Program-made: the position numbers and the translations under genes
Shown: positions 36,303 through 45,643 of the stretch, piece by piece
Layout of the letters: each line of letters opens with the position of its first letter
How positions within the stretch are numbered: position 1 is the stretch's first letter
Origin: Candidatus Villigracilis proximus
GTDB lineage: Bacteria; Chloroflexota; Anaerolineae; Anaerolineales; Villigracilaceae
Reading direction: 5' to 3'
NCBI GenBank assembly: GCA_016715195.1
Contig: JADKBB010000021.1
Coordinates: forward strand, 1-57,140
DNA: 57,140 nucleotides
The notes under the pieces: model-generated
What the model saw: only the letters and a program-made list of their open reading frames with translations
What the model was told of the DNA's origin: nothing
The model's database searches: none

Positions 36303-38006
36303 ATGACTTACCGACACTTCAAACACGAAGGCTGGCTGTACGCCTTGGCATTTTTTACCGCTGTCGCCCTGCGCTTCATCCAACTTGGTGCCATGCCCCT
36401 CACCGACGTGGAAGCTGCGCCCGCCTTGCAAGCCCTGCACATTGCACAAGGCCTCAAGCCTGCACTCAGTCCGCATCCCTTTTATATTCTCTTCACCTCG
36501 ATCTTCTTCTTCCTCTACGGTGGCGGGACTGATTTCCTCGCCCGACTCATCCCCGCCTTAATCGGAAGTTTACTTGTCTTCGCCCCTCTGCTCTTTACTG
36601 AACGAATCAAACCCCGCTCCAGCCTGTTCCTCGCCTTCTTCATTGCTCTCGACCCGGGCTTGGTCTCCCTATCCCGGCAAGCCGCGAGCCCCATTCTTGC
36701 AGTCACATTTCTGCTTTTCGCCTGGGGATTTTATAACCAAAAAAGACTCAACCTCGCAGGCATCTTCGCCGCCTTCGCCCTCCTCAGCGGACCTTCCATC
36801 TGGCTTGGCCTTCTTGGTCTCGCCATCACCTGGGCCATCCTGCAAGGCATAAATTCTTTGCGAAGTGCAGAGCCATCAGCCGCTACTCCTTCATCTTTCA
36901 TCCTTCACCCTTCATCCTTCATCCCTTTTGTTTTTGCCTTCATCGTCGCCGGTACGCTCTTCTTTATTGTTCCGAATGGTATCAGTGCAGCACTTGCATC
37001 CATCCCTGCATTTTTTGTTGGCTGGGTATCCGCTTCTGATGTGTCAGCTGCCAGATTGGCTTTTTCATTGGCTGTCTATCAACCGCTTGGCGTGATCCTC
37101 GCTTTTATCACCATGTTTCGCGGCTGGCGGAATAATAGTCCGCGCATCATTTCATTAAGCGTCTGGTTTCTGGTGGCGTTGCTGCTTGTGGTCTTTATTC
37201 CCTCCCGTCAAATCGGCGACCTCGTCTGGGCGCTGATTCCGCTCTGGGCAATGGCTTCACTTGAACTCGTCCGCAATGTGGATATCTTCCCTGAAGAACG
37301 CAATGAAGTACTGGGCGTGATTTTCCTCACCACCTTCCTTTGGGCTTTTACATGGCTTGATCTCTCAGGCCTGGTCTGGACTCCCGCCGGCACTTCACAA
37401 TATTCACTGCGCTTCTGGCTCTTGATCGGAGTCATATTTTTGTTCGTTCTCAGTCTTTTGTTGGTTGCCGCAGGCTGGTCTATTCGGGTTGCGCATATTG
37501 GCGGCGTATTAGGCTTGACGATTGTTCTTGGATTGTTTGGTCTTGGCGGCACACTCGGCTCTGCAGGTTTCCGAGGATTAGCGAACCCCGAGCTATGGTG
37601 GTCACAGCCTGTCCCTCTGCAAGCGGATTTATTACAAGCCACTGTGCGTGATATATCCGAGTGGGGCGTGGGAGATGACTTCTCCGCTCCTGTGGTCATC
37701 GTTGGGCTTGATTCGCCCGCACTGGAATGGACATTGCGTCAGCATCAGGTAACAGTAGTGGAAGCCCTGGATATTTCCAGTTCACCTGATTTCGTCATCA
37801 CTCCGTTTGAGAATGATCCTGTTTTAGTCGCCGCCTATCGTGGGCAGGATTTTTCATGGCGTCAGACTCCTTCATGGGATGTAACGCTGCCGGGAGATTG
37901 GATGCGTTGGGTGACTTTGCGTGAAATGCCGCAATCTGGCGAAACCATTATTCTTTGGGCGCGTGATGACCTTTTCATCGATGTCCCATCTCAACCCGCT
38001 CCCTAG
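36303..38006 (+). CDS. GT39-like polytopic membrane protein
   Basis: 567 residues with about eleven hydrophobic segments and an outside C-terminal part from about 440. The first outside loop carries PLTDVEAAPALQAL, an Asp-x-Glu that fits the GT-C catalytic motif position. Weakly conserved beyond that, so it is called GT39-like with moderate confidence; a membrane protein of an unrelated type is possible. A loop at about residues 190-210 (ATPSSFILHPSSFIPF) is encoded by a TTCATCCTTCACCC-type word repeat. Last of the four large envelope proteins; leaderless start. Confidence 0.7.
   Translation: MTYRHFKHEGWLYALAFFTAVALRFIQLGAMPLTDVEAAPALQALHIAQGLKPALSPHPFYILFTSIFFFLYGGGTDFLARLIPALIGSLLVFAPLLFTERIKPRSSLFLAFFIALDPGLVSLSRQAASPILAVTFLLFAWGFYNQKRLNLAGIFAAFALLSGPSIWLGLLGLAITWAILQGINSLRSAEPSAATPSSFILHPSSFIPFVFAFIVAGTLFFIVPNGISAALASIPAFFVGWVSASDVSAARLAFSLAVYQPLGVILAFITMFRGWRNNSPRIISLSVWFLVALLLVVFIPSRQIGDLVWALIPLWAMASLELVRNVDIFPEERNEVLGVIFLTTFLWAFTWLDLSGLVWTPAGTSQYSLRFWLLIGVIFLFVLSLLLVAAGWSIRVAHIGGVLGLTIVLGLFGLGGTLGSAGFRGLANPELWWSQPVPLQADLLQATVRDISEWGVGDDFSAPVVIVGLDSPALEWTLRQHQVTVVEALDISSSPDFVITPFENDPVLVAAYRGQDFSWRQTPSWDVTLPGDWMRWVTLREMPQSGETIILWARDDLFIDVPSQPAP
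36873..36932 (+). repeat. TTCATCCTTCACCC repeat inside a coding sequence
   Basis: Tandem TTCATCTTTCATCC, TTCACCC, TTCATCC units, read in frame as a Ser/Pro/His/Phe-rich loop between membrane segments of the 36303 gene. Confidence 0.7.
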
Positions 38007-38037
38007 TCCCACTTTAATTTAAAGAGACAAAAACTTT

Positions 38038-38721
38038 ATGACAAAAAACTTCCCCCCATTGATCATTGCTCTCGACGGTCCTGCCGCATCGGGCAAATCC
38101 ACACTTGGACGCAGTCTGGCTGATGCACTCGGATATTTATTCTTCGACACAGGTGTAATGTATCGCGCCATTACCTGGATCGCGCTTCAGCATGATATGG
38201 ATCTGCGTGATGAAATGGTCATTACCGGGCTTGCTCAAAACGCGCAAATTGACATCCGTCCTCCGTCAAAAGATGATGGCCGTGCTTGTGATGTGGTCAT
38301 CGGTGATAAGGATGTCACCTGGGATATGCGTGATGGTTCGGTGGATGCGAATGTCTCGATTATTTCAGCCTATGCGGGTGTGCGTACGGCTTTGTCTGAG
38401 CAGCAACGTCGTATTGGGCTGCGTGGTAAAGTGGTCATGGTTGGCCGTGATATTGGCACGGTTGTATTACCTGAAGCAGACTTAAAAATTTATCTGGATG
38501 CCAGTGCAGAAGAACGCGCCAAACGCCGTTACCACGAGATCATTGCCCGTGGCGATCAAGCGGACTACGATGAGATTCTCAAAAAAGTGATTGAGCGCGA
38601 CCATATTGACTCAACACGCGCCGTGGCTCCATTGCGCGCGGCTGACGACGCGCTCGTTATCGATTCAGACAAGATCAGCGCAGAGCAGGTTCTTACGCAA
38701 GTCATTGCCTTGTGTAAATAA
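38038..38721 (+). CDS. cmk: Cytidylate kinase
   Basis: Phosphorylates CMP and dCMP with ATP in pyrimidine nucleotide supply. Seen: P-loop DGPAASGKST at residues 14-23, FDTGVMYRA for nucleoside monophosphate binding, VMVGRDIGTVVLPEA, and the lid-type YLDASAEERAKRRYHE. 227 residues, normal length. Weak ribosome site AAAGAGAC. A GAAA-tetraloop terminator follows. In many bacteria cmk neighbours plsC-like genes, as here. Confidence 0.95.
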   Translation: MTKNFPPLIIALDGPAASGKSTLGRSLADALGYLFFDTGVMYRAITWIALQHDMDLRDEMVITGLAQNAQIDIRPPSKDDGRACDVVIGDKDVTWDMRDGSVDANVSIISAYAGVRTALSEQQRRIGLRGKVVMVGRDIGTVVLPEADLKIYLDASAEERAKRRYHEIIARGDQADYDEILKKVIERDHIDSTRAVAPLRAADDALVIDSDKISAEQVLTQVIALCK

Positions 38722-38737
38722 TTTAAGACATACTCAA

Positions 38738-38769
38738 ATCAAAACGCAGACGAAAGTCTGCGTTTTGAT
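38738..38769 (+). terminator. Terminator-like hairpin after cmk
   Basis: Perfect 14-bp stem ATCAAAACGCAGAC/GTCTGCGTTTTGAT closed by a GAAA tetraloop. The T run is within the 3' arm. Confidence 0.85.
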
Positions 38770-38837
38770 AAATAGTCCTACCGCTGAATTTAAATCCGTT
38801 TATCCGTTTGTGTGTCTTATTCAGACTTGCCTCTACG

Positions 38838-39524
38838 ATGAAACCCTATCATATCCCTTTATATATCAAATTCAATCGTGCGTTTATGCTGCCTGCCTTC
38901 CGCATGATTTATCGTATGCTGGGACGTGTGAAAGTTACCGGGCAGGAAAACGTGCCGCTTGGCAAGCCGTATGTGATTGCCATGAATCATATTTCGATCT
39001 TCGATCCGCCTTTGGTGGTTTCGTTCTGGCCTGAAGCGCCGGAGGTCATGGGCGCGGCAGATGTTTTTGATAAAAAGGGGCAGGGACAGATCCTCGCCAT
39101 GTATGGAGTGATTCCGGTTCATCGCGGCGATTACGACCGCGCTTTGCTTGATAAAGTTTTTGCGATTCTCAAATCTGGGAGTCCGCTGGTGATCGCCCCT
39201 GAAGGTGGACGGTCACATGTGCCTGCCATGCAGCGCGCCATGCCCGGGGTTGGCTACATCATTGAGCACGCGCAAGTTCCTGTTATTCCTGTGGGACTGG
39301 TTGGCACAACAGATGATTTTTGGCAGCGTGCCAGAAAAGGATTGAAGCCCCAACTGGAAATGCGTATCGGCAAGCCGATCATTTTTCCGTCTATTACTGA
39401 AACGAGCATTACGCGCAAAGAATCCCGCCAGAAAAAAGCGGACTATGTCATGCGTATCATTGCCGGACTTTTACCCGAGGAATATCACGGCGTCTATGCC
39501 AGACAAGCCATCGCTCCCGTCTAA
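38838..39524 (+). CDS. PlsC-type 1-acylglycerol-3-phosphate acyltransferase
   Basis: 228 residues from ATG 38838 (an upstream start at 38808 would add a Cys/Leu-rich stretch outside the family). Acyltransferase motif I NHISIFDP (His-x4-Asp) near residue 52, motif III VIAPEGGRS near 121. Transfers an acyl chain to lysophosphatidate in phospholipid synthesis, at the cytoplasmic membrane. Its end overlaps the start of a second acyltransferase by 29 bases. The motif II region (GVIPVHRGDYDR) is present. Confidence 0.9.
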   Translation: MKPYHIPLYIKFNRAFMLPAFRMIYRMLGRVKVTGQENVPLGKPYVIAMNHISIFDPPLVVSFWPEAPEVMGAADVFDKKGQGQILAMYGVIPVHRGDYDRALLDKVFAILKSGSPLVIAPEGGRSHVPAMQRAMPGVGYIIEHAQVPVIPVGLVGTTDDFWQRARKGLKPQLEMRIGKPIIFPSITETSITRKESRQKKADYVMRIIAGLLPEEYHGVYARQAIAPV

Positions 39525-40218
39525 ACCTGTCAGTGAAGTATGGCGGCCCGATCTGGTGCGCCTGCCGCAGATGACTCGCGCCCGCCGCGCTTTTCGCGTT
39601 TTTGCGCATGGCTTATTGAAACTCATCGCAAAAGTGTGTTTGAATGTTTCCGTAGAAGGCATGGAAAATTTCCCCCAAAAAGGCCCGCTCTTGATCGTGA
39701 TCAATCATATCGGCGATTCAGATGTGCCAGCCTTGATCTCAACCCTGCCTTTCCCTCCCGATGCGTTGGGCAAGATCGAATTGTACGAACTCCCCGTTCT
39801 TGGAAAATTAATAGATTGGTATGGCGTGATCTGGCTGCATCGTGGTCAGGCGGATACACGTGCTCTGCGCGCCGCGCTGGATGGTTTTGCCGAAGGGCGC
39901 ATGATCGTCATTGCGCCTGAAGGGCGGTATTCACTGACCGGCGCATTGGAAGAAGGCAGCGGCGGCGCGGCTTTTCTGGCATATAAATCAGGCGCGCCAA
40001 TTTTGCCAATTGCCATCACTGGCACTGAAAATGAAATCGTCTACGGGCAGATGAAGAGATTTCGGCGCGCGCGGGTGCATGTAACAGTGGGGAAAATGTT
40101 TGGGTTGACCGGGCAGGCTGAAAGTCGGCAGGAAGCGGTGAGTTTGGGAACACGTCAAATTATGCAGGCGCTGGCGGGTTTGCTTCCGGAAAAATATCGC
40201 GGGGCGTATTCCAAATGA
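39496..40218 (+). CDS. Second PlsC-type acyltransferase
   Basis: 240 residues from ATG 39496. Motif I NHIGDSD keeps His-x4-Asp, GVIWLHRGQADTRAL is motif II and VIAPEGRYS is motif III. It differs from its neighbour in the N-terminal extension (about 30 residues rich in Pro and basic residues) and is about as distant as separate subfamilies, so it is not a recent duplicate. The start lies inside the previous gene (29-base overlap) with GAGGAA 13 bases upstream; a start at 39445 is less likely. The pair may carry out different acylations of the same lipid backbone. Confidence 0.88.
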   Translation: MPDKPSLPSKPVSEVWRPDLVRLPQMTRARRAFRVFAHGLLKLIAKVCLNVSVEGMENFPQKGPLLIVINHIGDSDVPALISTLPFPPDALGKIELYELPVLGKLIDWYGVIWLHRGQADTRALRAALDGFAEGRMIVIAPEGRYSLTGALEEGSGGAAFLAYKSGAPILPIAITGTENEIVYGQMKRFRRARVHVTVGKMFGLTGQAESRQEAVSLGTRQIMQALAGLLPEKYRGAYSK

Positions 40219-40262
40219 AACATCCAAACAATCTTGTAATTACAATTGCAATTATTTAGGGC

Positions 40263-40268
40263 TATAAT
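40263..40268 (+). promoter_or_regulatory. -10 box TATAAT for the histidine kinase
   Basis: GGCTATAATTCG, 8 bases before the ATG; no ribosome site. Leaderless start inferred. Confidence 0.5.
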
Positions 40269-40276
40269 TCGTAAAA

Positions 40277-43200
40277 ATGGAATTTCTTTTTACGCTCCTT
40301 GCAGGCATCGCATTCCCCGCCCCGCCCACTCTTGCAGGTTGGTTTGTCTGGCTTTCTTTGCTTGGAATGCTGGCGTACGCGCTCTCGCGTTGGCGCGTGT
40401 ATCAGCCCGCGTGGAAGGGACGTGACTGGGGGATTTTCTTCGCCTTTTTGATCTTGATTCCACTCACCGGCCTTTTTATTGGACTTCGATTAAGTTCCGC
40501 TTCAGCCCGACCGTTACCCGGGTTGCCCGCCGATGCGCCGGGTTCTGCGCTGATGATTTTTTCTGCCATTCCCTGGCTGTTGGCAGGCGGCTTGCTTGGC
40601 CCGCTTGGTTCGGCTGTGTTGGGTGCGTTCGCCGGTTTGCTGCGCGGCGCGTGGGATACGTATACGCTCTTTTCAATTCTTGAGCTTTCCATTTTAGGCG
40701 CATGGTTTTCGACGAATATGCGTCAGCGCTTTCGTACGCCGATGTATAAATTATTGCGCCAGCCTTTCTTTGGCGCATTGTTGTTAATCCCATTTCATAC
40801 ATTATTTTATGTGATCAGCGCTTTGTTCACGCAATGGGGCATTGATGCTTCTGCGCCTGCCACTGCACGGCTGGATTTTGCACTCAGCAACGCCGGTGTG
40901 GTGACGCTTGCCTTTGGTGGTGAGATGCTGGTTGCGGGCATTGTGGCGCAGATCGTTTCAACTGCATTTCCTACGCGCTGGGGCGGCAAACAACCTTTGC
41001 AGCCTTCGCCCGGTGAAAAGAGTCTTGAGTCGCGGTTTTTGTTTGCGGTGGGTACATTTATTTCTCTTTTGCTTTTGACTTTGCTGATCGGCGATTGGGT
41101 GGTGGCTGGCCGCGCGGCGCGCGATATGCTCGAAGATCGCCTTTCCAGTGCGGGTGAGTCTGCCGCGCAGACAGTGCCTTTCTTCCTTGAAACCGGACAA
41201 AATCTTTCTGTGCAACTGGCTTCTGATCCGCGTTTGTTGGATACCACAGGTGATGAATTAAAATCGATCATTGGCCTGCGTATTCAAGCAGTGCCGTATT
41301 TTGATCAATATTTTGTGCTGGAATCAGATGGTGGAGCCTTGCTGGCGGGATATCCTGAATCGGCCAGTGTTGGTTTTAATTTATACCCCGATGAAGAAAT
41401 TGGATTGATGCTTGCCTCAAGCGGTGTGTTGACTCAGATCTACTCCATTCCGCCCTCTTCGCCGGGAGAGTCTGCGCGGGTTTCTTTTTTGGTGGCGATC
41501 GTGGATAATTTTGGACAGGTGCAGCGGGTTTTGATCGGCCGCACCACGCTGGAAACAAATCCGCTGACATTGCCTTTGATCGAAAGCATCAATAATATGA
41601 AAGACCTCGGCGGCACCGGCTTTTTGTTGGACGAGAATGGCCGCATTATTTATCATTCAGATACAGAACAATTGGCGACAACCTATAATGGTCCGCGCGG
41701 AACTGAAGCCATGTTCTATGATGACACGGCTTCAGACGGTACACGGCAGCTGGTACATTACCAGCCTGTGATCGGACGTCCGTGGGCGATCGTGTTAACT
41801 GTCCCTGCCCAACAGGCGCAGCAGCTTGCGTTGAATATCGCCATGCCGCTTTCGTTGATGATCATTTTCCTTGCACTGGTGGCGATGGTCTCGCTGCGTG
41901 TCGGTTTGCGTGTGGTGACGGGGTCATTGCAAAGCCTGGCGAGTGAAGCCAATCGAATGGCGCAGGGCAATCTCGATCACCCGCTGCAAGCCGAAGGTGT
42001 GGATGAAGTGGGGCAGCTGCGCCGTGCGTTTGAGCAGATGCGTTCCAGTTTGCAGGCGCGGCTGGAAGAGATCAACAGCCTTTTGCGTGTGAGTCAGGAA
42101 GTGGCCTCCAGCCTTGAGATGCAGGATGCGGTCAAGCCGGTGTTGGATGCGATCCTTGCCACGGGCGCAAGCTCCGTCAGTGTGGTGCTTTCTCCCAGCA
42201 TTCTGCCTGATACATTTGTAGAATTACCGTCACGTTTTGAAGTGGGTACGACCAAAGATATTTACGCTCATTTGGATGATCAGATCCTTGCCCTGGCGCA
42301 GAGTCAGGAAAAGATCGTTCTGCCGAACCTGACCCGTTCACGCGAGTTACATCTTGAGGCTGATCTGCCAAATCCGCTGGCTTTGCTGGCGGTGGCGCTG
42401 CGGCATGAGAATCGTTATTACGGTGTGGTTTGGGCCGGCTTTGAACAGCCGCGCATGTTCTCTGATTCAGATGTGCGTTTTGTGACTACGCTGGCAGGTC
42501 AGGCGGCGCTGGCTGTTGCGAACGCGCATTTATTCCTGAGTGTTGAAGCCTCCCGCCGACAATTGAAGGCCATTCTCAATTCCACACCAGACCCGGTGTT
42601 GGTGACCGATCATCGCAACCGGTTATTGTTGACCAATCGCGCCGCGGCTGTGGCGCTTGGTCAGACTGAAGATGCAACCAATGATATTGGCAGGAAAACC
42701 GAGCAGGTTGTGAAACTGAGGCCATTGCTGGCTTTATTGGAAAGCACCACAACCGAGAATCAATCCACTGAGATCGTACTGGCTGATAAACGCACTTACC
42801 TGGCTACCGCATCCTCTGTTATGGTGGATGACCGGCAGATCGGGCGTGTATGTATCATGCGCGATGTGACGCATTTCAAGGAATTGGATACAATGAAATC
42901 AGAGTTCGTGGCAACAGTCAGCCACGATTTACGCTCGCCATTGACCTTGATGCGCGGGTACGCCACCATGCTTGAAATGGTCGGTGAGTTGAATGAACAG
43001 CAGCAGGGTTATGTAAAGAAAATCATCTCGGGCGTTGAGAATATGTCGCGTCTGGTAAATAATCTGCTTGATCTTGGACGCATTGATCTGGGCGTTGGTT
43101 TGCAAGTGGAACATGTGTCTGTGCTGGATATTATCGAACGCGCAACCAGTGCGCTTCAGTTACAGGCCACCCAAAAGAATATTGATTTGAATGTCGAACT

Positions 43201-43591
43201 TTCCAAAGACATGCCTCATGCTGTGGAAGCGGATCAGGCGCTTTTGCATCAGGCTGTATACAACCTGTTGGAAAATGCCATTAAGTACACACCCGATCAC
43301 GGGCGTGTGACGATCCGCACTATGTCTGAACCTGGCATTTTGATCTTTGCCATTGAAGATTCGGGCATCGGCATTGCTTCTGATGACATGCCGCGCTTAT
43401 TTGAAAAATTCTATCGCGGGAAGCAACGCGAAGCACGCGCCCAGCATGGTTCCGGCCTTGGGCTCGCCATTGTTCAATCCATTGCCATAAATCACGGCGG
43501 CAAGGTCTGGGTGGATAGTGTTGTGGGCAAAGGCAGTACATTCTATTTGCAAGTCCCCCTTACGCAGCCCAAAGAGCACAAGTCCGCGTAA
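40277..43591 (+). CDS. Multi-sensor membrane histidine kinase, orphan
   Basis: 1,104 residues. Order: a polytopic N-terminal part (about 1-235, 6-7 hydrophobic segments, possibly an integral sensor), another membrane helix near 255-275, an outside sensor region of Cache type (about 290-525, with GTGFLLDENGRIIYHSD), a membrane helix, HAMP (540-595), GAF-like (620-755), PAS (760-865), HisKA with phospho-acceptor SHDLRSPL near 881, and HATPase_c with NLLENAIKYT near 996, EDSGIGI and GSGLGLAI. It phosphorylates a response regulator, but none is adjacent. Signal unknown. Leaderless start behind TATAAT. Confidence 0.9.
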   Translation: MEFLFTLLAGIAFPAPPTLAGWFVWLSLLGMLAYALSRWRVYQPAWKGRDWGIFFAFLILIPLTGLFIGLRLSSASARPLPGLPADAPGSALMIFSAIPWLLAGGLLGPLGSAVLGAFAGLLRGAWDTYTLFSILELSILGAWFSTNMRQRFRTPMYKLLRQPFFGALLLIPFHTLFYVISALFTQWGIDASAPATARLDFALSNAGVVTLAFGGEMLVAGIVAQIVSTAFPTRWGGKQPLQPSPGEKSLESRFLFAVGTFISLLLLTLLIGDWVVAGRAARDMLEDRLSSAGESAAQTVPFFLETGQNLSVQLASDPRLLDTTGDELKSIIGLRIQAVPYFDQYFVLESDGGALLAGYPESASVGFNLYPDEEIGLMLASSGVLTQIYSIPPSSPGESARVSFLVAIVDNFGQVQRVLIGRTTLETNPLTLPLIESINNMKDLGGTGFLLDENGRIIYHSDTEQLATTYNGPRGTEAMFYDDTASDGTRQLVHYQPVIGRPWAIVLTVPAQQAQQLALNIAMPLSLMIIFLALVAMVSLRVGLRVVTGSLQSLASEANRMAQGNLDHPLQAEGVDEVGQLRRAFEQMRSSLQARLEEINSLLRVSQEVASSLEMQDAVKPVLDAILATGASSVSVVLSPSILPDTFVELPSRFEVGTTKDIYAHLDDQILALAQSQEKIVLPNLTRSRELHLEADLPNPLALLAVALRHENRYYGVVWAGFEQPRMFSDSDVRFVTTLAGQAALAVANAHLFLSVEASRRQLKAILNSTPDPVLVTDHRNRLLLTNRAAAVALGQTEDATNDIGRKTEQVVKLRPLLALLESTTTENQSTEIVLADKRTYLATASSVMVDDRQIGRVCIMRDVTHFKELDTMKSEFVATVSHDLRSPLTLMRGYATMLEMVGELNEQQQGYVKKIISGVENMSRLVNNLLDLGRIDLGVGLQVEHVSVLDIIERATSALQLQATQKNIDLNVELSKDMPHAVEADQALLHQAVYNLLENAIKYTPDHGRVTIRTMSEPGILIFAIEDSGIGIASDDMPRLFEKFYRGKQREARAQHGSGLGLAIVQSIAINHGGKVWVDSVVGKGSTFYLQVPLTQPKEHKSA

Positions 43592-43605
43592 AAGCGGATT
43601 TGGAC

Positions 43606-43611
43606 TATAAT
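43606..43611 (+). promoter_or_regulatory. -10 box TATAAT for the KimA-like gene
   Basis: GGACTATAATCACG, 55 bases before the ATG, right after the kinase stop. No c-di-AMP aptamer fits in this short leader. Confidence 0.5.
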
Positions 43612-43666
43612 CACGCCTTGTTGTTCTCCACCGGGAGAGCATAACTTTTCTTGCGAGCTGGTATTT

Positions 43667-45637
43667 ATGATTAATCACGAACACAATTCTCAAAATTCTC
43701 AAACATCCATTATTGAACGCACAACAGATTACACCCCCCCGAAAACCTGGCGCTCCTGGTTTATAGGACGGCCCTTATCCACAGCAGATGCATCGCACCA
43801 AACGATCGGCAAGGCAGTAGGTCTTGCGGTTTTTGCATCGGATGCGCTTTCTTCCACAGCCTACGCAACTCAGGAAATTCTTGTCATCCTTGCGGCGGCG
43901 GGTACCATAGCTTTTGGCATCGTGGTTCCGATCTCGATTGCGATTGTCATTTTGCTTGCCATTGTCACGATCTCGTATGAGCAAACCATCCATGCCTATC
44001 CGGATGGCGGCGGCGCTTATATTGTTGCGCGTGATAATCTGGGCGAATTTCCCGCCTTGATCGCTGGCGCTTCTCTTCTTACCGATTACATTCTGACGGT
44101 CTCGGTTTCCATTGCCTCCGGGGTCGCGCAGATCACATCCGCGTTTCCGGCGCTGCACGATTATCGAGTTGTACTTTCCGTGGTTTTCATCATGTTCGTG
44201 ATGTTAATGAATTTGCGCGGAGTAAAAGAATCAGGCACGGCGTTTGCCATCCCGACTTATTTCTTTGTCGTGTTGATGTTCACTGCTGTTGGAACAGGGA
44301 TTTTTAAACTGTTCGTAACCGGTACACTTGGTACAGTCATTGATCCGCCTGAACTGTTGGCTCATGGCGTATCCACGATCACGCCCTTCCTGATTTTGCA
44401 CGCCTTTGCCAGCGGTACGACTGCGCTGACCGGCGTTGAGGCGATCTCGAACGGGATTACCGCCTTCAAAGAACCCCGTAGTAAGAATGCCGGCATCACT
44501 CTGGTTTGGATGTCGCTTATTCTCGGCTCTCTGTTTCTTGGGATTTCCTACCTGACCAAGAATATTGGCGCGGTTCCTTCAGAAAGCGAAACTGTGATCT
44601 CGCAGCTGGCACGCACGATCTTCGCCGGACGCGGCACCTTGTATTTGATGTTGATTGGCGCTACCACGGTCATTCTTATTATGGCGGCCAATACAGCCTT
44701 TGCGGATTTTCCGCGTTTGGGCGCTCTCGTGGCAAAAGATGGATTCCTGCCCCGCCAGTTGACTTATCGCGGCAGCCGTCTGGTGTACTCGCGCGGTATC
44801 GTTGCCCTGGCTTTTATCGCCTCCCTTTTGCTTGTGATCTTCAATGCAAGTGTTACACGTCTGATCCCGTTGTATGCGATCGGTGTGTTCTTATCGTTTA
44901 CCCTGTCACAGGGCGGCATGGCGCTGCGCTGGTACAAGATCGGTAAACTGAAACCGGATGAAGAAAAAGTAGAACGTGGTTCGACGCTGCGCTTCGTAAA
45001 AGACTGGCCTGTAAAAATGATTGTCAATGGCTTCGGCGCAGTCTGTACCGCCGTCGTGATGATGGTTTTTGCGATAACAAAATTCCATGATGGTGCATGG
45101 GTGGTTTTGATCCTGATCCCTGCTTTGGTCGCGATTTTCTGGATGATCCATCGTCACTATAATAATCTTGCCAAAAAACTTTCCCTTGATAATTTCGGAG
45201 TCATCCCGCCTCACGCCATGCGTCACCGTGTGATCATGCCGGTCAGTGGTGTGCATCAGGGGACATTGGCTGCGCTGCGGTATGCACGTATGTTGTCAGA
45301 TGATGTGACTGCTGTGCATGTCGTGATCGAACCCGCGGATGCTGAAAAAGTCCGCGCGAAATGGGAAACCTGGGGCGAAGGTGTACGCATGGTTTTACTG
45401 GATTCACCCTACCGCCTTTTTGTTGAACCGATTTTGGGATATATCTCAGATATCGCCAAAGAGCGTCAGCCGGGTGAGACAATCACCATTGTGGTGCCCG
45501 AATTTGTTTCGGAAAACCGTTTGAGCGGTACATTGCATACCAACACTGCGAATATTTTGCGTGAGCAATTAAAGAATCAACACGGCATCGTGATCACAAA
45601 TGTGCCTTATCATGTACATGAAGAAGGCGTGGAGTAA
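43667..45637 (+). CDS. KimA-like potassium/APC-superfamily transporter
   Basis: 656 residues with about 12 membrane segments (about 45-490) and a cytosolic C-terminal domain (about 500-656, USP-like: IMPVSGVHQGTLAALRYAR). The blocks FASDALSSTAYATQEIL and YPDGGGAYIVARDNLG match the KUP/KimA branch of the APC superfamily; KimA is a high-affinity potassium importer inhibited by c-di-AMP in Gram-positive bacteria. Amino-acid permease annotation is the alternative. The ATG has a poor ribosome site. It is followed within 6 bases by two TrkA-type regulators, which supports potassium as the ion. Confidence 0.85.
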   Translation: MINHEHNSQNSQTSIIERTTDYTPPKTWRSWFIGRPLSTADASHQTIGKAVGLAVFASDALSSTAYATQEILVILAAAGTIAFGIVVPISIAIVILLAIVTISYEQTIHAYPDGGGAYIVARDNLGEFPALIAGASLLTDYILTVSVSIASGVAQITSAFPALHDYRVVLSVVFIMFVMLMNLRGVKESGTAFAIPTYFFVVLMFTAVGTGIFKLFVTGTLGTVIDPPELLAHGVSTITPFLILHAFASGTTALTGVEAISNGITAFKEPRSKNAGITLVWMSLILGSLFLGISYLTKNIGAVPSESETVISQLARTIFAGRGTLYLMLIGATTVILIMAANTAFADFPRLGALVAKDGFLPRQLTYRGSRLVYSRGIVALAFIASLLLVIFNASVTRLIPLYAIGVFLSFTLSQGGMALRWYKIGKLKPDEEKVERGSTLRFVKDWPVKMIVNGFGAVCTAVVMMVFAITKFHDGAWVVLILIPALVAIFWMIHRHYNNLAKKLSLDNFGVIPPHAMRHRVIMPVSGVHQGTLAALRYARMLSDDVTAVHVVIEPADAEKVRAKWETWGEGVRMVLLDSPYRLFVEPILGYISDIAKERQPGETITIVVPEFVSENRLSGTLHTNTANILREQLKNQHGIVITNVPYHVHEEGVE

Positions 45638-45643
45638 GGAGCT

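Noticed and set aside
43612..43666. c-di-AMP riboswitch before the KimA-like gene
   Set aside because: The leader is only 55 bases and lacks the conserved blocks.
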